DNA from: UBA964 sp037444685
GTDB lineage: Bacteria > Pseudomonadota > Gammaproteobacteria > Steroidobacterales > Steroidobacteraceae
NCBI GenBank assembly: GCA_037444685.1
Contig: JBBILX010000006.1
Span: forward strand, 124,001 to 188,000
Length of the DNA stretch: 64,000 nucleotides
Direction of reading: 5' to 3'
This document shows positions 8,002-15,689 of this stretch, in pieces. Within the stretch, counting starts at the first letter, position 1; each line of letters opens with the position of its first letter. The position numbers were made by a program, and so were the translations under genes. The notes below the pieces were generated by a model. It searched no databases. It was not told where the DNA came from and saw only the letters and a program-made list of their open reading frames with translations.

Positions 8002-8655
8002 ATGGTGCATCATGCGTCCGTGTCCGCCGGACTCTCATTGCCGCTCGAGCCCGCCGCGCCGCAGAGGCTGCCGCTGCGCGATGGCCGCCTCGAGCTCTGG
8101 CCGCGTGCGTTCGGACCGCGACAGGCCGACGACCTGTTTGCGCGGCTGCACGAGGAACTGCCCTGGGCGCAGGAATCGCTGCAGATCTTCGGTCGCCGAC
8201 AGGCCGTGCCGCGACTCGTCGCCTGGCACGGCGACCCGAAAGCCCGGTATCGGTACTCCGGAGTGGTGCACGAGCCTGCGCCGTGGACCGCTGCGCTCGG
8301 CGAGGTCCGCGACCGCGTCATGGCGCTGGTCGGCCACCGCTTCAACAGCGTGCTCGCCAACCTCTATCGCGACGGCCGCGACGGCATGGGTTGGCATGCC
8401 GACGACGAGCCCGAGCTAGGTCTGGAGCCGGTGATCGCCTCCGTATCTCTCGGTGCGACGCGCCGGTTCCGGCTTCGGCACCGCGCGAGCGGCGAGACCT
8501 GCGCGCTGGAGCTGACGCACGGCAGCCTGCTCGTCATGAGCGGGACACTGCAACGGCACTGGCTGCACTGCGTTCCGAAGACCGCGCGGCCCGTCGGGCC
8601 GCGCATCAACCTGACCTTTCGGGAGATCCTCCGATGCCCCGATCCGCCGTCCTGA
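8002..8655 (+). CDS. alkB: AlkB-type 2-oxoglutarate/Fe(II) dioxygenase
   Basis: A 217-residue protein of the AlkB family, which oxidatively removes methyl groups from alkylated bases in DNA or RNA. The Fe(II) ligands are visible as H-x-D in GMGWHADDEPELG and a distal His in QRHWLHCVPKT. The 2-oxoglutarate-binding Arg is in RINLTFR. The spacing resembles AlkB homologue 2/3-type bacterial proteins more than E. coli AlkB. The start is ATG 8002 (MVHHASVSAG); an upstream in-frame ATG would extend it without support. It overlaps the ggt start by 22 bases, so the two genes are probably one transcript. Confidence 0.9.
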   Translation: MVHHASVSAGLSLPLEPAAPQRLPLRDGRLELWPRAFGPRQADDLFARLHEELPWAQESLQIFGRRQAVPRLVAWHGDPKARYRYSGVVHEPAPWTAALGEVRDRVMALVGHRFNSVLANLYRDGRDGMGWHADDEPELGLEPVIASVSLGATRRFRLRHRASGETCALELTHGSLLVMSGTLQRHWLHCVPKTARPVGPRINLTFREILRCPDPPS

Positions 8656-10526
8656 GCCGGGCGCTCGCGCTCGGCTTGCTGCTCGCGTCGGTCGCGCCGT
8701 CGCTGGCGCAGCAGGCGCCGCGCACCTTCAAGCCGCCGCTGCATGCGCAGCACTGGCTCGCGATCACCGGCAAGCCGCTCGCCGCGACCGCGGGCGCGCG
8801 GATATTCGAGCGTGGTGGCAACGCGGTCGACGCGGCCTGCGCGATGATCGCGGCGACGGCGACGATGTGGGACGTGCTGTCCTGGGGCGGCGAAACTCAG
8901 GCGCTGATCTGGCACCCGCGCGAGCGGCGCGTCATCGCCATCAACGCCCTCGGCGTCGCGCCAAGTGGCGCGACCGTCGAGTTCTTCCGCGCGCGGGGCA
9001 TGGAGCGTCCGCCAGAGTTCGGCCCGCTGGCGGCCGTCACGCCCGGCACGCCGGGCGGGATCCTCGTGATGCTGGCCGAGTACGGCCGTTTGCCGCTTGC
9101 CGAGGTGCTGGCGCCGGCGATCGTGCTGGCCGAAGGCTATCCGATCGAGGCGCAGACCGCCGACAACATCGAACGCGTCAAGGGGCAGCTCAAGCAATGG
9201 CCCGACTCGCGTCGTGTGCTGTTGCCGCACCTCGGCGAAGCTCGCGAAGCGCCGCGGGCCGGGGAGATCTTCCGCCAGCCGGATCTCGCGAGGACCCTGC
9301 GCCGCCTCGTCGAGGCCGAGCGGCGCGCGCTCGCGCGCGGCGCCTCGCGCAAGGCCGCGATCATGGCCGCCTACGATCTCTTCTACCGCGGCGAACTCGG
9401 CGCGGAGTTCGCCTCAGCCGTGCAGGCCGAGGGCGGTCTGATCACGCGCGAGGACCTCGCGAACTGGCGCGTGAAGATTGAGTCGTCGCGGAGCACGACC
9501 TATCGCGGCATCGAAGTCCACAAGCTCGATACCTGGGTACAGGGACCGGTGATGCTGCAGGCGCTCAACATCCTCGAGAACTTCGACCTCAAGGCCTTGG
9601 GCTACAACTCGGCGCAGTACCTGCACACGCTCTACCAGACGATGAACCTCGCCTACGCCGATCGCGACTTCTACTACGGCGATCCGGCGTTTCCGCCGGC
9701 CGAGCCGATCCGCGGCCTGCTGTCGAAGGACTACGCGCGTGCCCGGGCGGCCGAGCTCTCGCGCGAGCGCAACGACCCGGCTGTCGGTCCGGGGGACCCC
9801 TATCCATTCCAGGGCGAGACGAATCCGTTCGGCGAACTCCTCGAGCGCAAGCGCCAGGGCATGGCCGAGCCCCGCGGTAGCGGCCCTGGCTTCGATCCGC
9901 GTCGCGCCGCAATCGTTGGCGAGTCGGCCGACGAGACGTTCTTCCGCGGCACCACCAGCGTCGTGGCGGCCGACCGCGAGGGCTGGCTCGTCGCGGTGAC
10001 GCCGAGCGGCGGTTGGCTGCCAGCCGTGGTCGCGGGCCGTACTGGCATCGGCCTGTCACAGCGCATGCAGTCGTTCGTGTTCGATCCGGCCCAGAATCCG
10101 TTCAACGTGCTGGAGCCCGGCAAGCGGCCGCGCGCGACGCTGACGCCGAGTCTCGCGATCCGCGACGGCAAGCCATGGCTCGCCTTTGCCGTGCAGGGCG
10201 GCGACGCCCAGGACCAGAATCTGCTGCAGTTCCTGCTCAACGTGGTCGAGTTCGGCATGACGCCCCAGGAGGCGGCCGAGGCTGCCAACATGACGAGTTA
10301 CCAGATGCAGGACTCCTTCGGCGATCACCGTCGCCAGCCGGGCCGAATGGAGCTCAATGCCGCAACGCCGCCGTGGGTCCGCCGGGACCTCGCGGCGCGC
10401 GGCTACCGGCTCGAGTTCTCCGAGCGTACCTCCGGGCCGATCAACGCGATTCTGGTCGACCCCGAGAGCGGCAGCCTCTGGGGCGCTTCGAGCCATCACG
10501 GCGAGGACTACGGCATCGGCTGGTAG
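8634..10526 (+). CDS. ggt: Gamma-glutamyltransferase, secreted (autoprocessing Ntn hydrolase)
   Basis: A 630-residue precursor that hydrolyses or transfers gamma-glutamyl groups, for example of glutathione, in the periplasm. Residues 1-25 (MPRSAVLSRALALGLLLASV...) are a signal peptide ending near ALA-Q. The autocleavage and nucleophile region is GTTSVVAAD at about residue 443, where the first or second Thr becomes the N-terminus of the small subunit. The usual His after Thr-Thr is replaced by Ser here. QRMQSFVF and PGKRPRATLTPSL are conserved downstream. The ATG at 8634 lies inside the alkB 3' end and follows GGGAGATCCTCCG, a Shine-Dalgarno at a suitable distance. Confidence 0.9.
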   Translation: MPRSAVLSRALALGLLLASVAPSLAQQAPRTFKPPLHAQHWLAITGKPLAATAGARIFERGGNAVDAACAMIAATATMWDVLSWGGETQALIWHPRERRVIAINALGVAPSGATVEFFRARGMERPPEFGPLAAVTPGTPGGILVMLAEYGRLPLAEVLAPAIVLAEGYPIEAQTADNIERVKGQLKQWPDSRRVLLPHLGEAREAPRAGEIFRQPDLARTLRRLVEAERRALARGASRKAAIMAAYDLFYRGELGAEFASAVQAEGGLITREDLANWRVKIESSRSTTYRGIEVHKLDTWVQGPVMLQALNILENFDLKALGYNSAQYLHTLYQTMNLAYADRDFYYGDPAFPPAEPIRGLLSKDYARARAAELSRERNDPAVGPGDPYPFQGETNPFGELLERKRQGMAEPRGSGPGFDPRRAAIVGESADETFFRGTTSVVAADREGWLVAVTPSGGWLPAVVAGRTGIGLSQRMQSFVFDPAQNPFNVLEPGKRPRATLTPSLAIRDGKPWLAFAVQGGDAQDQNLLQFLLNVVEFGMTPQEAAEAANMTSYQMQDSFGDHRRQPGRMELNAATPPWVRRDLAARGYRLEFSERTSGPINAILVDPESGSLWGASSHHGEDYGIGW

Positions 10527-10536
10527 CCGCTCCGAC

Positions 10537-10542
10537 TATGCT
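10537..10542 (+). promoter_or_regulatory. -10-like hexamer TATGCT for ribA
   Basis: TATGCT is directly followed by ATG 10543 and sits 9 bases before the in-frame GTG 10552. If it is a -10 element, the first ATG would not be transcribed and translation would begin at or near the GTG. Confidence 0.35.
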
Positions 10543-11703
10543 ATGCGCTCCGTGAAGCCCTCCGCGCCCCTCAATGGAGATCCCGCGACGCTGGCCGTCG
10601 ATCGGGCCGTCGGCGAGCTGCGCCGCGGCCGCATCGTTTGCGTGCGAGGACCCGACGCCGCAGACGTCACCAGTCCGTCGGCGATGTTGCTGCTGGCCGC
10701 CGCCGAGACACTGCGCGATTCGGTCCTCGGCGCGCTGCGTGCGCACGGCGAGGTCGGCCTGACGCTGGCGCGCGAGCGAGCGGTGGCGCTCGGTCTGGAT
10801 GGTGCGGCGGAGGCCATGCGGCTCGCGCTGTCCGAAACCGTGGACGCGGCCCATGCGCGCGCGCTCGCGGCCGAGCCGATCGAGCCCGGGCTTGCCGCGG
10901 CAGCCGCCAGGCTGCGGCGCGCGCCTGGCGGAGGGCTCGGCAGTGCGGCGGTCGCCCTCGCCAAGCATGCCGGCCTGCTGCCCGCCGTCGTCTCGGTCGA
11001 GACGCGGGAGGCGCCCGCGGGCGACGACGTGCTCGCGGTGAGCGTCGCCGACATCCGGCGCTTCGAGCGGCCCGTCGATGCCGATCTCGAACGAGTCAGC
11101 GACGCCCACGTGCCGATCGAGGCGACCGAGCAGTGCGAGCTCGTCGTGTTTCGCGACGCGCGCAATGGCACCGAGCATCTCGCCGTCGTGCTCGGCAGGC
11201 CCGACGTCGCCTTGCCGGTGCGCGTGCGCATGCACTCCTCTTGCCTGACGGGCGATCTGTTCGGCAGCCTGCGCTGCGACTGCGGCGATCAGCTGCGGCG
11301 CGCGGTGCAGCAGCTCTCGGGCGATGAGGGCGGCATCCTGCTGTACCTGTCGCAGGAGGGCCGTGGTATCGGGCTCGCGAGCAAGCTGCGCGCCTATCGC
11401 CTGCAGGATGCCGGTCTCGACACCCTGGACGCCAACAATCACCTCGGCTTCGATGCCGATGAGCGCAGCTTCGACGTGGCGGCGCAGATGCTGTGCGCCC
11501 TCGGCGTGACGCGGATCCGGCTGCTGACCAGCAATCCGTGGAAAGTGCGCGCGCTGCGCGCGGCGGGCATCGACGTCGTCGCGCAGGAACCTCTGCACGG
11601 GCGTGTCAATCGGCACAACGCTCGGTACCTGCGGGCCAAGCAGGAGCGCGCGGGTCATCTGCCACGCGATCTGGCCGCGGCGCTGGAGCCCGACGCGGAC
11701 TGA
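10543..11703 (+). CDS. ribA: GTP cyclohydrolase II with a degenerate RibB-like N-terminal half
   Basis: A 386-residue cytosolic enzyme of riboflavin synthesis converting GTP to the pyrimidine precursor, formate and pyrophosphate. The C-terminal half (about 190-375) is a complete GTP cyclohydrolase II: zinc cysteines in HSSCLTGDLFGSLRCDCG, then LSQEGRGIGL, and the terminal NARYLRAKQ box. The first 190 residues have the length and position of a DHBP synthase domain, as in RibBA fusions. The acidic and RxxGHTE-type DHBP motifs are absent, so that activity is probably lost. The start could be ATG 10543 or GTG 10552; TATGCT at 10537 favours the GTG if transcription is leaderless. Confidence 0.88.
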   Translation: MRSVKPSAPLNGDPATLAVDRAVGELRRGRIVCVRGPDAADVTSPSAMLLLAAAETLRDSVLGALRAHGEVGLTLARERAVALGLDGAAEAMRLALSETVDAAHARALAAEPIEPGLAAAAARLRRAPGGGLGSAAVALAKHAGLLPAVVSVETREAPAGDDVLAVSVADIRRFERPVDADLERVSDAHVPIEATEQCELVVFRDARNGTEHLAVVLGRPDVALPVRVRMHSSCLTGDLFGSLRCDCGDQLRRAVQQLSGDEGGILLYLSQEGRGIGLASKLRAYRLQDAGLDTLDANNHLGFDADERSFDVAAQMLCALGVTRIRLLTSNPWKVRALRAAGIDVVAQEPLHGRVNRHNARYLRAKQERAGHLPRDLAAALEPDAD

Positions 11704-11723
11704 GCCGGCGCCGCTCGCGGCGC

Positions 11724-13166
11724 TCAGGCCGCGATGCAGACGTTGCGCCCGCCGTGCTTGGCACGGTAGAGCGCCGCGTCGGCGCGATCGAACACCTGGT
11801 TCGCGTCGTCGCCGTCGCGCTGTTCGGTCACGCCGCAGGAGATGGTCACGCGCACCGGTGTGCCGCGGAAGTGGAAACGCAGCGACTCGACGGCCTCGCG
11901 GAGTGCTTCCGCCTTCTGGGTCGCCTCAGGCAGCCTCGTGCCGATCAGCAGCATCACGAATTCCTCGCCGCCGAACCGCGCCAGCACGTCCGTGGTGCGC
12001 AACCGGGCGGCGAAGCACTTGGCGACTTCGCGCAGCACCCGGTCGCCGGCCCGGTGCCCGTAGCTGTCGTTGATGCGCTTGAAATGATCGATGTCCCAGA
12101 CCAGCACGCTGACCGGCGTGCCGAAGCGGCGGAAGCGGTGGATCTCCTCGTGCAACCGCTCGTCGAAGGCCGAACGGTTCGCGATGCCGGTCAGTGGATC
12201 GAGCCGGGCACGAAGCTGCTCGTGCCGCAGCGAGCGCTCGAGATCGCGCGTCTGCCGCTCGAGTTCGGCGATGCGCTGGTGCATGCGCTGCCCGCGCGCG
12301 GTCTGTTCAAGGAACCGGCTCTCCTCGCGCTCGCGGAACTCGCGAACCTGGCTGGCGATGGACTCGAGGCGCGCGCCGACCAGTGCCTTGAGGGGCGCGA
12401 GATCGCGCGCCGCGTTGACCTGATCGTTGAGCTCGCTGACCTCGTCGACGACCTGCCGGTTCAGGGCCTCGGCATCGCCGAGCGTCCGCTCACGGTCCTT
12501 GCTCGTCCCAGCGAGGTACTCCGATACTTCGTCGAGTCGCGAGGTCACCTCGGCGAGCAGCGCCGTCGCCTGATTGCGCTCGCGCGCGAGCCGCTCGCTG
12601 CGGGCGCGCAGCACGTCGGCCGCGCGCAGCAGCAGCGCGGCGAGGGCGCCATCGGTGTCAATTCCCTCGAGCTCGGCGATCATGGGCGCGGCGATCGGAT
12701 CGGGGGCATCGTCGCGCGTCAGCCGACGCAGCAGCACCGCGACCGCCTCGATGGTCTGCGACCAGCGTCCAGGATCGGGCGCGCCGGTCGCGAGGACGCT
12801 CGAGGGCGGCTCGGTCGCGGCAGACGCAGCGTCCCTCTCGAGCGCCGGGTCGCGCTCGAGCGGCGCGGCGCCGGGCACCACCTGGAGTGGCGCGATCTCG
12901 ACCGCCCGCTTCCGGTCCAGCGCAGCGATCGCATCGCGCAGCGAGGTCAGCAGTTCCTCGAGCTCTGCACCGTCGGCGTGACGGGAGTTGGCGCAAGTCA
13001 GCTCGTCGAGCCGGGCATCGAGCTCCTCGTCCTGGCCGCGCGCGGCGGTGCAGAGCCGGTTGACGATGCGGCGCAGCGTGGACTCGAGCGCGCGGAAGCG
13101 CTGCTCCTCGCGTTCCAGTTCGCGCAGCGCATCGACGTAACGCGCCTTCCAGTCGGCGTCGGCCAT
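11724..13166 (-). CDS. Diguanylate cyclase (GGDEF domain) with long helical N-terminus
   Basis: A 480-residue cytosolic protein. Residues 1-310 are rich in Glu, Arg and Ala heptads (predicted helices and coiled coil), a form seen in a group of proteobacterial cyclases. Residues about 315-478 are a GGDEF domain that makes c-di-GMP from two GTP: DPLTGIANR, then DIDHFKRINDSYGH, and the active-site loop FGGEEF. GGEEF is a functional variant. No transmembrane segment is seen. Upstream are both a sigma28-like promoter and GATAGC 6 bases before the ATG, which suggests co-regulation with motility. Confidence 0.93.
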   Translation of the reverse strand: MADADWKARYVDALRELEREEQRFRALESTLRRIVNRLCTAARGQDEELDARLDELTCANSRHADGAELEELLTSLRDAIAALDRKRAVEIAPLQVVPGAAPLERDPALERDAASAATEPPSSVLATGAPDPGRWSQTIEAVAVLLRRLTRDDAPDPIAAPMIAELEGIDTDGALAALLLRAADVLRARSERLARERNQATALLAEVTSRLDEVSEYLAGTSKDRERTLGDAEALNRQVVDEVSELNDQVNAARDLAPLKALVGARLESIASQVREFREREESRFLEQTARGQRMHQRIAELERQTRDLERSLRHEQLRARLDPLTGIANRSAFDERLHEEIHRFRRFGTPVSVLVWDIDHFKRINDSYGHRAGDRVLREVAKCFAARLRTTDVLARFGGEEFVMLLIGTRLPEATQKAEALREAVESLRFHFRGTPVRVTISCGVTEQRDGDDANQVFDRADAALYRAKHGGRNVCIAA

Positions 13167-13172
13167 TCGCCC

Positions 13173-13178
13173 GCTATC
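13173..13178 (-). promoter_or_regulatory. GATAGC hexamer 6 bases before the diguanylate cyclase ATG
   Basis: GATAGC lies 6 bases before ATG 13166. The same hexamer at the same distance precedes ATG 51360. It could be a weak -10 element of the leaderless type; it is less convincing than the TA-N3-T examples. Confidence 0.25.
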
Positions 13179-13199
13179 CGGTGCATGGGTTGATTCCCC

Positions 13200-13227
13200 T
13201 TATCGGCGCGTTCGGGGAAACCCTTGA
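13200..13227 (-). promoter_or_regulatory. Sigma28 (FliA)-type promoter upstream of the diguanylate cyclase
   Basis: Read on the minus strand, TCAAGGGT (13227-13220) is followed by 12 bases and then GCCGATAA (13207-13200). The second element is an exact match to the FliA -10 consensus. The first matches TAAAGTTT/TCAAGTTT at five to six positions. The predicted start is about 27 bases before the ATG at 13166. The spacing is one base longer than the enterobacterial optimum of 11. Confidence 0.5.
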
Positions 13228-13248
13228 GGGCAGGGGTGGCCGAACCTC

Positions 13249-14841
13249 TCAGCGCGGAGCGGCGCGGGCCGAATGGACGCGGACGCGCAGGCGCTGCAGC
13301 AGTTCGGGTCCCTGCGTGCCCAGGCCGAGGTCGACCGCGAGGCGTTCGCCACTGCCCAGGTTGCGGCTGACGCGTATGCTGCGTCCCTGCTCCGTGACGC
13401 GCCCGGCTACGTCGATCAGGACCGGCGTCAGCACGATCTCGGCGAGTGCGACAGGGGCGCGATTCTCGACGATCGCGACGACGGCGCCGCGCGCGTCGTT
13501 CTGCAGGCCAGTGGCGACATAATTCCCGGGGTTACGCGGCAGATCCAGCGTCGCATATTCGATTGCGGCCTGGCGGCCGATCTCGCTGTTCGAGCCTGCC
13601 GCGCCACGGTAGTAGCCCATCGCCTCCTCGAGCCGGCCATCGGCGCGCGAGAGCTCACCGAGGTAGTAGAGCGCAGGTGCGGTCGGCAAGAGTTCGGCGC
13701 TGCGTCGCAGCCAGCGCTCGGCTCGCAGCCGGTCGCCGCTGCGATAGGCGGCGATTCCTCCGCCGACGTAGGGGCCGAAGAACTCGGCATCGAGTTCGAT
13801 GGCCTTCTCGTAATGGCCCAGCGCCTGCTGCGTGTCCTGGGCAGCGAGCGCAAGATCGCCCTGCAGCTGGTGGAATCTTGCCTCGCGCGGCAGCATCCGG
13901 GTCGCCTCCGACGCGAGCGCGCCGGCGCGGACCATGTCCTTCGCCTGGGCCGCGGCGAGCGCCTCGTCGGCCTTGTCGTAGGCGCCCTTGATCGCGAGCA
14001 GCGGCTTGACGCGCTCCGCGTAACGCTCGCGCCCGAGTTCGCCGCCGCGACCGAGCTCGGTGACCGCCTGTTCGTTGCGGGCCACGCGTTCGGCCGAGGG
14101 CGGGTGCGAGGCGAACCGCCCCTCGAGCCAGCTCTGGCGCGCGCGGCCCTGGGATTCGGCGAGGCGCAGGAACTTCTGCTGCAGGGTGACCGCGGCGGTG
14201 GGATCGTAGCCGGCCTTCTTGAGATATCGCGTGCCATACAGGTCGGCCTCGAGCTCTGCTTCGCGCCCGTAGCGCAGGGAGACGAGCTGCGCGCCGACTG
14301 CCGCGCCCTGGACCAGCAGGTTGCCGAGGTTCGGATCGACGTCGCTCGTGGCGATGCCGATCTGCGCGGCGATCACTCCGGCCTGCAGGAGGATGCCGCG
14401 CTCCTGGGCCTTGGCGCCGTGACGAGCCGCTGCGTGCACGATCTCGTGCCCGAGGACGGCGGCGAGCTCAGCCTCGTTGTCGAGTGCCGTCAGCAGTCCG
14501 CGGTTCACGGCGATCTTGCCCCCGGGCAGGGCCCAGGCATTCGGCACCGAGCTGTTGAGCAAGGCGAATTCGTAGGGCAGCGGCCGATCCGAGACGGCCG
14601 CCATGCGCGCTCCGACTTCCTGCACGTAAGATGTCAGCTCGGGCAACAGGCGATAGTCGCCCCCCTGCGACTGACGCGAGAACAAATAGTTCTGCACGCC
14701 GATCTGCACTTCCTGGGACTCCGAGATCAGCTGGATCTCCTTCTTTCCGGTCACGGGATTGACGCCGCAGCCGGCGAGCAGCAGTGCCGCTGCGATTGCG
14801 AGTCCGAGGGTCAGGCGGCCTTGGGAGATCGGTGTTTTCAT
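13249..14841 (-). CDS. M48 metalloprotease lipoprotein with TPR repeats (BepA-like)
   Basis: A 530-residue outer-membrane-targeted lipoprotein. The signal peptide ends in the lipobox LLAGC with C25 as lipidation site. The zinc-protease motif HEIVH is at 132-136, with the third ligand Glu at about 198 in EAELEADLYGTR. The rest (about 270-430) carries tetratricopeptide-like repeats. This domain order matches BepA (YfgC), which degrades and chaperones misassembled outer-membrane proteins such as LptD. The segment after residue 440 is an extra beta-rich tail. TAGACT lies 7 bases before the ATG and there is no Shine-Dalgarno. Confidence 0.88.
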   Translation of the reverse strand: MKTPISQGRLTLGLAIAAALLLAGCGVNPVTGKKEIQLISESQEVQIGVQNYLFSRQSQGGDYRLLPELTSYVQEVGARMAAVSDRPLPYEFALLNSSVPNAWALPGGKIAVNRGLLTALDNEAELAAVLGHEIVHAAARHGAKAQERGILLQAGVIAAQIGIATSDVDPNLGNLLVQGAAVGAQLVSLRYGREAELEADLYGTRYLKKAGYDPTAAVTLQQKFLRLAESQGRARQSWLEGRFASHPPSAERVARNEQAVTELGRGGELGRERYAERVKPLLAIKGAYDKADEALAAAQAKDMVRAGALASEATRMLPREARFHQLQGDLALAAQDTQQALGHYEKAIELDAEFFGPYVGGGIAAYRSGDRLRAERWLRRSAELLPTAPALYYLGELSRADGRLEEAMGYYRGAAGSNSEIGRQAAIEYATLDLPRNPGNYVATGLQNDARGAVVAIVENRAPVALAEIVLTPVLIDVAGRVTEQGRSIRVSRNLGSGERLAVDLGLGTQGPELLQRLRVRVHSARAAPR

Positions 14842-14848
14842 GGTCGCG

Positions 14849-14854
14849 AGTCTA
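14849..14854 (-). promoter_or_regulatory. -10-like hexamer TAGACT for the M48 gene
   Basis: TAGACT is 7 bases before ATG 14841. Together with TACAAT at 14876 it makes a divergent pair of candidate leaderless promoters within 46 bases. Confidence 0.4.
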
Positions 14855-14875
14855 GGCCCGATGGGGCCGTCTGCC

Positions 14876-14881
14876 TACAAT
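14876..14881 (+). promoter_or_regulatory. -10-like hexamer TACAAT for AMP nucleosidase
   Basis: TACAAT is 6 bases before ATG 14888, so the expected start point coincides with the A of the ATG. No Shine-Dalgarno is present. No good -35 was found. Confidence 0.45.
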
Positions 14882-14887
14882 CGGCGG

Positions 14888-15664
14888 ATGAAGACCAAGC
14901 ACGAGATCGTCGAGAACTGGCTGCCGCGTTACACGGGTGCCCGGCTCGCGGACCTCGCCCAGCACATACTGCTGACGAACTTCGGCCATTACCTCGAGGC
15001 GTTCGCTGCCGCGCACGGCGTGCCGATCGTGGGGCGCGAGCGGCCGATGCCGCACGCGACCGCGGACGGCATCACCATGATCAACTTCGGCATGGGCAGC
15101 GCGAACGCGGCGACCGTCATGGACCTGCTGTCGGCCATCGCGCCCAAGGCGGTGCTGCTGCTCGGCAAGTGCGGCGGGCTCAAGAAGAAGAACCAGATCG
15201 GCGACCTGATCCTGCCGATCGCCGCGATCCGTGGTGAAGGGACCTCGAACGACTACCTGCCGCCCGAGGTGCCGGCGCTGCCGGCGTTCAGCCTGCAGCG
15301 CGCCGTTTCGACCATGATCCGCGATCTCGACTGCGACTACTGGACCGGGACGGTCTACACGACCAACCGTCGCGTCTGGGAGCACGACGAGGAATTCAAG
15401 GACTACCTGCGCCGCACGCGCTGCATGGCGATCGACATGGAGACCGCGACGATCTTCGCCGCGGGCTTCGCCAACGGCATCCCGTCGGGCGCACTACTGC
15501 TGGTCAGCGATCAGCCGATGATCCCCGAGGGCGTCAAGACCGAGGAGTCCGACCGGAAGGTCACCGAGTCCTTCGTCGAGCGTCACATCCGCATCGGCGT
15601 CGAGGCGCTGCGCCTGATCCGCCGCCACGGCAAGAGCGTCAAGCACCTGCGCTTCGACGAGTGA
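14888..15664 (+). CDS. AMP nucleosidase (short type)
   Basis: A 258-residue enzyme hydrolysing AMP to adenine and ribose 5-phosphate, a purine salvage or AMP-level control step. It belongs to the short AMP nucleosidase group, lacking the N-terminal regulatory domain of E. coli Amn (484 aa). The nucleoside-phosphorylase fold is shown by NFGMGSANA, LLLGKCGGL, the purine-binding AIDMETATIFA and VSDQPM near the end. The start MKTKHEIVENWLPRYTG matches related proteins, and the frame upstream is a shadow of the divergent M48 signal peptide. Candidate leaderless mRNA. Confidence 0.9.
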   Translation: MKTKHEIVENWLPRYTGARLADLAQHILLTNFGHYLEAFAAAHGVPIVGRERPMPHATADGITMINFGMGSANAATVMDLLSAIAPKAVLLLGKCGGLKKKNQIGDLILPIAAIRGEGTSNDYLPPEVPALPAFSLQRAVSTMIRDLDCDYWTGTVYTTNRRVWEHDEEFKDYLRRTRCMAIDMETATIFAAGFANGIPSGALLLVSDQPMIPEGVKTEESDRKVTESFVERHIRIGVEALRLIRRHGKSVKHLRFDE

Positions 15665-15689
15665 GCGCGGCGGCGGACGCAGGGCAGCG

